This document shows positions 7,074-16,523 of a stretch of 64,000 bases of DNA, piece by piece; position 1 is the first letter of the stretch, and the number at the start of each line of letters is the position of its first letter. Made by a program: the position numbers and the translations under genes. The notes beneath the pieces are model-generated. The model saw only the letters and a list, made by a program, of their open reading frames with translations, was not told the DNA's origin and ran no database searches. The stretch is from an uncultured Oscillospiraceae bacterium (GTDB lineage: Bacteria > Bacillota > Clostridia > Oscillospirales > Oscillospiraceae). The stretch lies in the NCBI GenBank assembly GCA_910578735.1, contig CAJTSQ010000003.1:73316-137315 (forward strand). The letters run 5' to 3'.

Positions 7074-8366
7074 TCAGATTTTCGGTGTTCGGTAGGTCAT
7101 CTCCTCCCGCTTGGGGCCGGTGGACACCATGGTAATGGGCGCGCCGATTTGCGCCTCCAAAAAGTCCACATAGTCCTGGGCCCTTGCGGGGAGGTCCTGG
7201 TAGCGGGTGCAGCCCCGGATGTCGGTTTTCCAGCCGGGGAACTCCTCAAATACCGGCCGGGCCCGCAGCAGGGCGGGGGTGGTGGGGAAGGCATCGGTCA
7301 CCCTTCCGTCGATCTCGTAGCCGGTACACACGGGAATCTTCTCCAGATAGCTCAGTACGTCCAGGCAGGTGAGGGCCACCTGGGTGGCCCCCTGGACCAT
7401 GCAGCCGTATTTGGTGGCCACTGCGTCAAACCAGCCCACCCGGCGGGGACGGCCGGTGGTGGCGCCGAACTCGCCCCTGTCGCCCCCCCGGCGGCGCAGC
7501 TCGTCCCCGGCCTCTCCGGCCACCTCGCTGACGAAGGGCTCGGTGCTGGAGCCCACGCAGGAGGAGTAGGCCTTGGTGACGCAGATTACGTCCTGGATGG
7601 CGGTGGGGGGCACGCAGCCTCCCACACAGCCGTAGCCGGCCAGGGTGTGGGAGGAGGTGGTCATGGGGAATATCCCCAAATCCGGGTCTTTCATGGAGCC
7701 CAGCTGACCCTCCAGAAGGACAGTTTTCCCCTCCTTCAGCACCTGATGGACGAAGGTGACCGTGTCTCCCACATAGGGCCTGATCTGCTCCCGCATGGCC
7801 AGAAGGTGTTCCATCAGCTGGTCCGGATCCAAAGCGGGCTTGTGGTACAGGTGCTGGAAGAGTACATTTTTCAGCTCCACTGCGGCGGTCAGCCGGGTCC
7901 GGAGCCGGACCTCGTCAAAGAGGTCGCACACCTGGATGCCTGTTTTGGCGTATTTGTCGGAGTAGAAGGGGGCGATGCCGCTTTTGGTGGAGCCGAAAGC
8001 CCGGCCCCCCAGCCGCTCCTCCTCATAGGCGTCCTGGAGTGCGTGGTAAGGCATGAGCAGCTGGGCCCGGTCGGACACGATGAGCCTGGGGGCAGGTACC
8101 CCCTGGGCCTCCACCTGCTTCAGCTCCTCCAACAGCTTTGCCACATCCAGAGCCACGCCATTGCCCACGATGTTGGTAATGTGCGGGTAAAACACTCCGG
8201 ACGGCAGGGTGTGCAGGGCAAACCGGCCGTAGTTGTTGATGATGGTGTGTCCAGCGTTGGCACCGCCCTGAAAGCGGATGACCACATCGGACTGGCTGGC
8301 CAGCATGTCGGTAATTTTGCCTTTGCCTTCGTCGCCCCAGTTGGCGCCTACAATCGCTTTTACCAT
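7074..8366 (-). CDS. purA: Adenylosuccinate synthase, divergent form
   Basis: This enzyme joins IMP and aspartate with GTP to give adenylosuccinate, the first committed step to AMP. The 430-residue product carries GDEGKGK (catalytic Asp12) and QGGANAGHT (His40), and STGP near the C-terminus. The usual FEGAQG loop reads LEGQLGSM and the following segment KDPDLGIFPMTTSS also differs from textbook PurA, so this is a divergent branch. The start at 8366 is set by CGGAGGAAACC just upstream and by the conserved MVKAIVGANWG N-terminus; the open frame upstream is leader. It has its own promoter. Confidence 0.92.
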   Translation of the reverse strand: MVKAIVGANWGDEGKGKITDMLASQSDVVIRFQGGANAGHTIINNYGRFALHTLPSGVFYPHITNIVGNGVALDVAKLLEELKQVEAQGVPAPRLIVSDRAQLLMPYHALQDAYEEERLGGRAFGSTKSGIAPFYSDKYAKTGIQVCDLFDEVRLRTRLTAAVELKNVLFQHLYHKPALDPDQLMEHLLAMREQIRPYVGDTVTFVHQVLKEGKTVLLEGQLGSMKDPDLGIFPMTTSSHTLAGYGCVGGCVPPTAIQDVICVTKAYSSCVGSSTEPFVSEVAGEAGDELRRRGGDRGEFGATTGRPRRVGWFDAVATKYGCMVQGATQVALTCLDVLSYLEKIPVCTGYEIDGRVTDAFPTTPALLRARPVFEEFPGWKTDIRGCTRYQDLPARAQDYVDFLEAQIGAPITMVSTGPKREEMTYRTPKI

Positions 8367-8438
8367 ATGGTTTCCTCCGGGGACGGGGATTCGCAGCCGC
8401 AGAGGGTTTGCCTTTTCCCGTCCGCCTGTAACGCGGAT

Positions 8439-8467
8439 ATTATACCCCCTTTTTCCCTTCCATGCAA
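8439..8467 (-). promoter_or_regulatory. purA promoter
   Basis: Minus-strand TTGCAT (8467-8462), 17-bp spacer, TATAAT (8444-8439). The leader is about 65 nt, and the element lies just after the ppdK terminator. Confidence 0.8.
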
Positions 8468-8473
8468 GGGGAA

Positions 8474-8513
8474 AAGAAGATAAGAAGCGCCCCGCTCCCA
8501 GTAGGAGCGGGGC
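8474..8513 (-). terminator. Intrinsic terminator of ppdK
   Basis: Perfect 10-bp stem GCCCCGCTCC/GGAGCGGGGC (8489-8513), loop of 5, then a pyrimidine-rich minus-strand tail (CTTCTTATCTTCTTTT). Confidence 0.8.
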
Positions 8514-8529
8514 ATCCTGATAAAAAAGG

Positions 8530-11163
<2,634 letters not shown>

Positions 11164-11249
11164 TGGGTAACATCATTCCTTTCTAGCGTATACGGTCAGA
11201 GAGAAGGACTAGAAAAATTGTCCATGTTTTCTGGAATACCGTGCATAAT

Positions 11250-11278
11250 ATTATACAGACGGGTGGGTAATATTTCAA
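11250..11278 (-). promoter_or_regulatory. Strong ppdK promoter
   Basis: Minus-strand TTGAAA (11278-11273), exactly 17 bp, TATAAT (11255-11250). Close to consensus, consistent with high expression of ppdK. Confidence 0.85.
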
Positions 11279-11322
11279 GATTAATTAGAAATTTTTCCAT
11301 AGAAATTACGGACGAAATTTTG

Positions 11323-11351
11323 TTGAAAAAGGCGGTTGGAGGAGCTATAAT
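11323..11351 (+). promoter_or_regulatory. Promoter of the DUF1294 gene
   Basis: TTGAAA (11323-11328), 17-bp spacer, TATAAT (11346-11351). Divergent from the ppdK promoter, with the two -35 elements about 45 bp apart. Confidence 0.85.
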
Positions 11352-11394
11352 TAAAATAGGAGAAATTTTACTTTAGAAAAGAGAGGGCTGTGAA

Positions 11395-11682
11395 ATGCCG
11401 GAAGAGCTGTGGCGGCCGCTTTGGATATACCTGATTGCGGCCAACCTGGCCGCCTTTGGGCTGATGGGGATAGACAAGCGCCGGGCCCGGCGGGGAAAGT
11501 GGCGTGTGTCAGAGAGGGCCCTGTTCCTCCCCGCCGTTCTGGGCGGCGCACTGGGGGGAACCCTGGGTATGCGGGCCTTTCGCCACAAGACCAGGCACTG
11601 GTATTTCCGCTGGGGCTTTCCCCTGCTGCTGGCGCTCCAGCTGACCGGGCTGGCCTGCCTGATTTGGAAGACACTGATGTGA
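11395..11682 (+). CDS. DUF1294 small membrane protein
   Basis: 95 residues with two to three hydrophobic segments (about 7-22, 45-58 and 70-92) around a basic loop MGIDKRRARRGKWRVSE. The DKxxA...RVSE pattern followed by LGGxxGxxxGMxxFRHKTRH...F is the signature of the DUF1294 family of small integral membrane proteins of unknown function. A GAGAGGG ribosome binding site precedes the ATG. It stands alone between its own promoter and a terminator. Confidence 0.85.
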   Translation: MPEELWRPLWIYLIAANLAAFGLMGIDKRRARRGKWRVSERALFLPAVLGGALGGTLGMRAFRHKTRHWYFRWGFPLLLALQLTGLACLIWKTLM

Positions 11683-11695
11683 GCGGAACATAAAC

Positions 11696-11731
11696 GGCCC
11701 CGCCGGCTGCAGCGGCGGGGCCTGTATTTTT
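11696..11731 (+). terminator. Terminator between convergent genes
   Basis: GGCCCCGCCG (11696-11705) pairs with CGGCGGGGCC (11713-11722), followed by a T-rich tail on the plus strand. It terminates the DUF1294 gene and may also act on the opposing channel gene, whose stop touches the tail. Confidence 0.8.
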
Positions 11732-12942
11732 TATATCTCGATGGTATTGTCTGCCGGAATATAGCTCTGGGAGTAGAGAATGACGCAGTCCCCCTCCTTC
11801 AGGATGAGGTCCCCGTTGGGGATGAGGATCCCGCCCCTCCGCTTGACCATAACGATGATGGTCTGGCGGGAGATGTCCAGCTCCCGGATGCGCAGGCCGT
11901 TCCAGGGATTCTGCCTGCGGAGGACCACCTCTTTCAGGTCGATGTGCCTGTTGTCCCCCACCGACTCGGCCCCCAGAACCAGGGTGTCGCCGGGGCAGAG
12001 GGCCACATCGCCCCGGGGGACAACGATCTGCTCCCCCCGCTGGATGGCGGCCACAATCAAGCCGGAGGGCAGACCCAGGGACTGGATGGTCTGGGTGGAC
12101 CAGGAGTCTTTCTGGGACAGGTGGACCTTGATAAAATGGACGTCTGTCTCGTGGCCATACTCGCTGATGCGCTTGATCCGGGAGTACTGGTCCACAAAGC
12201 CGGCGGAGATAATGCCGGTGGGGATGGCCACCATGCCCACCCCCAGAAAGGTGATGACAATGCTGAACAGCTTGCCCAGGGTGGTGATGGGGTAGATGTC
12301 TCCATAGCCCACGGTGAGCAGGGTGGAAACCGACCACCAGATGCCGGAGAAGGCGTTGGAGAACACCTCAGGCTGGGCCTCGTGCTCCAGGCTGTACATG
12401 CACAGGCTGGAGGCCAGCATGAGAACCACGATGATGAACACGGAGGACATCAGCTGCTGCCGCTTGCTGGCGATGACCTCGGTAATCACGTTCAGCGAGT
12501 CGTAGTAGGCGTTGATGCGGAACAGGCGGAAGATGCGCATGACCCGGAACATCCGAAAGGCCACCGTCCCCGAGGGGAAGAAGACGGGCAGATAGTAGGG
12601 CAGGAAGGAGAGCAGGTCCACCAGTCCGCTGAAGGAGAAGATATAACGCAGCGTGGCCTGGAAGGGGGGAAGCTTGGGGCGCAGGCACTGGGCCGTCCAC
12701 AGCCGCAGGCAGTAGTCCACAGTGAAAAAGGCCACGGTGACCGCCTCAATGCTGGACAGCCAGCTGCCGTATTGGGTCCGGGGCGCCTCAAAGGTGTAGA
12801 TTACGCTGACGATCAGGTTGATGACGATGGCCAGCGAGTTGATGAGGTCATACAGGCGGCTGATGGAGTCGGTGGCGGCCCCCACCTCGATGATCTCAGA
12901 CAGCCGCTGTTTGCGGCGGAGCCGCGCGTCTTTGTCGTCCAT
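11731..12942 (-). CDS. Voltage-gated-type K+ channel with two RCK_C (TrkA-C) domains
   Basis: 403 residues. Six transmembrane segments fill about 30-250. S4 is an Arg ladder (RMFRVMRIFRLFR, 130-142) and the selectivity filter is TVGYGD (210-215). The cytoplasmic C-terminus carries two tandem TrkA-C-like domains (about 265-335 and 340-400), which in K+ channels bind small ligands such as cyclic di-AMP. It should conduct K+ across the plasma membrane under voltage and ligand control. Having no full RCK-N domain is unusual compared with MthK-type channels. It is transcribed from its own promoter towards the DUF1294 gene. Confidence 0.88.
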   Translation of the reverse strand: MDDKDARLRRKQRLSEIIEVGAATDSISRLYDLINSLAIVINLIVSVIYTFEAPRTQYGSWLSSIEAVTVAFFTVDYCLRLWTAQCLRPKLPPFQATLRYIFSFSGLVDLLSFLPYYLPVFFPSGTVAFRMFRVMRIFRLFRINAYYDSLNVITEVIASKRQQLMSSVFIIVVLMLASSLCMYSLEHEAQPEVFSNAFSGIWWSVSTLLTVGYGDIYPITTLGKLFSIVITFLGVGMVAIPTGIISAGFVDQYSRIKRISEYGHETDVHFIKVHLSQKDSWSTQTIQSLGLPSGLIVAAIQRGEQIVVPRGDVALCPGDTLVLGAESVGDNRHIDLKEVVLRRQNPWNGLRIRELDISRQTIIVMVKRRGGILIPNGDLILKEGDCVILYSQSYIPADNTIEI

Positions 12943-13016
12943 AAAATATCAACACCCCCATGCGCCCGGTTTCCGGACGGATTGAAGACGGATAGAAGGT
13001 TTCCGTGTCCGGTACA

Positions 13017-13045
13017 TTTTAACAGCTTCTCAGCGCCCTTGTCAA
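13017..13045 (-). promoter_or_regulatory. Promoter of the K+ channel gene
   Basis: Minus-strand TTGACA (13045-13040), 17-bp spacer, TTAAAA (13022-13017). The gap 12943-13268 holds this and the divergent island promoter and no gene. Confidence 0.7.
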
Positions 13046-13113
13046 TGCGGGAGGGAAAGAAAGCGGACGGACCGGGCGGATTCCAACCCCTGCCATTTAT
13101 TTGGGTAACTTTG

Positions 13114-13142
13114 TTGAAAAAGCAATATTTGTGTGGTATGCT
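13114..13142 (+). promoter_or_regulatory. Promoter of the restriction-side operon
   Basis: TTGAAA (13114-13119), 17-bp spacer, TATGCT (13137-13142). It would start a leader of about 120 nt before the first island gene. No other good promoter is visible before 30535, so all eight genes may depend on it. Confidence 0.65.
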
Positions 13143-13268
13143 AGAATCGATTGCTGTATGCTGTGCCAAAGGAGCCGGCGGGAATAGTCCGGTTTGCGGG
13201 ACAGCTGATGTGATAAAGTAAGCGGCAGGGCGGCCGGGCCTCCCTGCGGGGCCGAGAGGGGGAGCGGA

Positions 13269-16200
13269 ATGGGAACGCTGATTGGGGCTGGAAACTCCAA
13301 TAATTTTGGAGAGAACTATTTTATCGACCGGGCGAAGGCGTATTTGGACGACAGCCATATCATCTACTGGAACCGGCAGCTGTTTGGCCGGGAGTTCGAT
13401 GTGTGCGTCCTGATGCCGGAGAAGGGTATCCTGGTGGTAGAGCTGAAAGGCTGGCGGGAGGAGACGGTCCTGGGGCTGGACGGGCAGAACCAGGTGGTGA
13501 TCCAAACGGAGGAGGGGGAGAGAGCCCTCTCCCCCCAGAAGCAGGCCAGAGGTTACCGCTTTTCCTTGGAGCGGTATATCCGCCAAAATCTGGGCAAGCT
13601 TCCCCTGGTATTCCATATGGTGGGGCTGCCCCAGATTTCCCGGGCCTTCTACCGGGCCCACCGGTTGGATGTGGCCATGGAGGAGCGATTTACTTTTTTA
13701 AAGGAAGACCTGGAGAACAATGCCGCCTTTTTCCATAAGCTGGACCAGGCCCTCCGGGAGGTGACCAACTGGCATCGGGATTCCTTTGACCGGCAGACGA
13801 TGTGGCAGGTGCGCGGTCTCTTTGAGGCAGATGTCGGCCGGCCGGAGGGCAGGGCGCAGGATCAGGCCGCCGTCCCCTGCCGCCGGCACGACTACTCCCG
13901 CCTGTACTACCTGCCCCGGACAGAACCTCTTTCTGACCGGGCGGTGGCGGAAATGCTGGAGCAATATTTTTTAGGCTGTAAACTCTACTGCGTCTTTGAG
14001 GACCAGGCGGAGCTGTGCCGCCTGGCGGGCGCGCTGGACGAGGCGCTGACCCGCCGGGGCCTGCGGCGGGACGGGGAGAACATCGCGCTGGACCTGGAGG
14101 AAACGTCCCGGCACCTGCCGCCGCTGTCCCCTGGCGCGGAGGCCTTTCAGGCGTTTCACTGTGAGTTCAGCCTGCTGTCCGCCCCCTTTGACCCGCCGGT
14201 CCCCGCCTTCTGCGTGGTCAACGGTGCATGGAATCGGGAGCAGGAGCGGTGGATTCAGGAGCTGGCCGGCCGCAGCATCTTCAACGCGGAGCAGTACCGG
14301 ATCGAACACGCCCCGCCGGAGAAGCACGTGGTGGTGAGCGCCGGGGCGGGAACGGGCAAGACCCATACCATGATTGCCTGGGTCGGGTTTATCTGCTACA
14401 CCCAGAATGTGCCCCTGGTGAAGATGGCCGAGCGGATTGTGATGATTACCTTCACCAACGAGGCGGCAGATAATATGGAGGAGAAGCTGAAGCGGTATTT
14501 CCGAAATTGCTGCCTGGTCACCTCCCGGGTGGAGTATCTGGACATGGTGGCCCAGATCGACCATATGCAGATCAGCACCATCCACGCCTATGCCAAGCAG
14601 CTGATTGTTCAGTTGGGCACTTCCTTCGGCTATGGGGTGGATTTTGGGGTCACCTCCAGCAACTTTTACCGCAGCAAGAAAATCTCCAGCCTGCTGGACA
14701 GCTATATCCGCCAGAAGGCGCGGGAGCGTGGGCCAGGCTATGCAGATCAGCTGGGGATGCCGGTGTACGCCATCCGGGACAGTATTCTGGACTTTATCGG
14801 AAAGCTCCACAACAAGAGTGTGGACATCAGCGCCATAGCGGCCGGGGACTTCGGGACGCTGCCTCCCGGCGACCCCCACGGCGCCCTCCACGAGCTGCTG
14901 TCCACACTGATCCCGCAGGTGGAGCGGGAATACCGGGCGGAGCTGCTGGAAAATAACCAGGTCCATCTCAGCTCCATGATGTCTATGTTGAGCCGCTTCA
15001 TCGCCGCGCCGGAGAGCCGGACCAGGATACGGGAGCTGAAAAAAGACCGGGATGCCCGGCAGTTCCTGTTCGTGGACGAGTTTCAGGACACGGACGACAC
15101 TCAGATCGAAATGCTGCTGACTCTAGCGGAGCTGCTGGACTACAGCTTGTTTGTAGTGGGAGATGTGAAGCAGTGCATCTACCGTTTCCGCGGGGCCCAG
15201 GAGAAGGCCTTCGACCAGCTGGGAATCGGGCGGGACTCGAGCAGGTGGGTGGAGCGGACCCTGCGGAGAAATTACCGCACGGACAGCGCGCTGCTGGACC
15301 GCTTTGACCGGGTCTTCCAGGCCTGGGGCGGCGAGGAGCTGCTGACCTACACGCCCGAAAAGGACCGCCTGCTGGGCACCAGAGACTATAACAGCGGCCT
15401 GCTCCGCTGCCCGGAGGAGTTTTACCGGCGGATCGAGATTGCTGCCGAGGGTGAGCGAATCCCCAAGCTGATTGAGGAGATCAGACGCCTTCAGCGCCGG
15501 GTAGAAGGGGAGAAGGGCGGGCGGCTGTCCGCCAGGGAGAGGAGCATCGCGGTCCTGGTGCGGGAAAACTGGCAGGCCGAGCTGGTTCGGCTGGAGTGCG
15601 CGCGGCAGGGAATCGAGGCACAGACCAACACCGGCGGGGATCTCTACCAATCCCAGCCGGCCCTGGACATGATGATCCTGGTCAACGCGCTGATCCACTT
15701 TGACGAGGCGGACTACCTGTATCAGCTCACTGCCTCCAACTTCTTTGCCCTGGACATCCCCAAGTCGAACCTCTACGCCCTGCGGGAGAAGCTGAGGGCT
15801 GGCGGCCCCAGGGCCAAGGCGGAGGAGCGGGAACAGGTCAACTATATGATCCAGTTTATCAACCCCATGCTGGCCAACAAGATTGACCAGGCCAACAAGT
15901 GGGAGTATGTGGTGAAAAGCCTGCGGACCCAGCCGGTGCTCCAGGTGCTGCGGAGGCTGTACAGCACGCTGGAGCCCTGGCGCAATTTCAGCCAGGACTC
16001 CTGGAAGCAGCACTATTACCAGCTCAACGTGGACCTGCTGTTTGAACAGCTGATTAACGCCTGCAATGTGGACAAGCTGACCGTCAACACTCTGGGGGAA
16101 TATCTCTGCAGCTGCATCGTCTCCCGGGCATCGGTGGACAGCAGAAAGCCCGCCGGGGACGGGGCGGAGGCGCCGGTCCGGTGCGTCACAGTGCACAAGG

Positions 16201-16520
16201 CCAAGGGCCTGGAATACGGCCATGTGATCCTGCCCTTCTGCTCCGCCCCTATCGACCGCCTCAAAAACGCCCGGCTCCATGTCAGCACAGAGCAGGACGG
16301 CGGGGGCCTGCGCATCGGGTACCGGCTGAACCTGGAGGAGCAGAACCAGGTGGTGCAGAACAGCTGCTACAATGAGAACCTGGAGCGGTCAGAGAAAAGC
16401 CGGGAGGAGGCCCGTATCCTCTACGTGGCTATGACCCGGGCCATCCGGTCTTTCTCCTGGATCGAATGGAGAGGAAACCGCAGCTTCTCCTGGCAGAGGC
16501 TGCTTGAAACGGAGGGCTGA
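13269..16520 (+). CDS. NERD nuclease-domain / UvrD-like helicase (AddA-like), defence island gene 1
   Basis: 1083 residues. The N-terminus looks like a NERD (PD-(D/E)xK-type) nuclease domain: FGENYFIDRA, then REFDVCVLMPEKG and VVELKGW, giving Asp44, Glu58 and Lys60. From about 350 it is a superfamily 1 helicase: Walker A AGAGTGKT (358-365), Walker B VDEFQD (DE at 603-604), motif VHKAKGLEYGH (975-985) and YVAMTRA near the end. It probably unwinds and cuts DNA. Its arrangement just before an AddB-like gene recalls AddA-AddB, but here the nuclease part is N-terminal. GAGGGGGAG precedes the ATG. The next gene starts 3 bases after the stop. Confidence 0.82.
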   Translation: MGTLIGAGNSNNFGENYFIDRAKAYLDDSHIIYWNRQLFGREFDVCVLMPEKGILVVELKGWREETVLGLDGQNQVVIQTEEGERALSPQKQARGYRFSLERYIRQNLGKLPLVFHMVGLPQISRAFYRAHRLDVAMEERFTFLKEDLENNAAFFHKLDQALREVTNWHRDSFDRQTMWQVRGLFEADVGRPEGRAQDQAAVPCRRHDYSRLYYLPRTEPLSDRAVAEMLEQYFLGCKLYCVFEDQAELCRLAGALDEALTRRGLRRDGENIALDLEETSRHLPPLSPGAEAFQAFHCEFSLLSAPFDPPVPAFCVVNGAWNREQERWIQELAGRSIFNAEQYRIEHAPPEKHVVVSAGAGTGKTHTMIAWVGFICYTQNVPLVKMAERIVMITFTNEAADNMEEKLKRYFRNCCLVTSRVEYLDMVAQIDHMQISTIHAYAKQLIVQLGTSFGYGVDFGVTSSNFYRSKKISSLLDSYIRQKARERGPGYADQLGMPVYAIRDSILDFIGKLHNKSVDISAIAAGDFGTLPPGDPHGALHELLSTLIPQVEREYRAELLENNQVHLSSMMSMLSRFIAAPESRTRIRELKKDRDARQFLFVDEFQDTDDTQIEMLLTLAELLDYSLFVVGDVKQCIYRFRGAQEKAFDQLGIGRDSSRWVERTLRRNYRTDSALLDRFDRVFQAWGGEELLTYTPEKDRLLGTRDYNSGLLRCPEEFYRRIEIAAEGERIPKLIEEIRRLQRRVEGEKGGRLSARERSIAVLVRENWQAELVRLECARQGIEAQTNTGGDLYQSQPALDMMILVNALIHFDEADYLYQLTASNFFALDIPKSNLYALREKLRAGGPRAKAEEREQVNYMIQFINPMLANKIDQANKWEYVVKSLRTQPVLQVLRRLYSTLEPWRNFSQDSWKQHYYQLNVDLLFEQLINACNVDKLTVNTLGEYLCSCIVSRASVDSRKPAGDGAEAPVRCVTVHKAKGLEYGHVILPFCSAPIDRLKNARLHVSTEQDGGGLRIGYRLNLEEQNQVVQNSCYNENLERSEKSREEARILYVAMTRAIRSFSWIEWRGNRSFSWQRLLETEG

Positions 16521-16523
16521 CAG

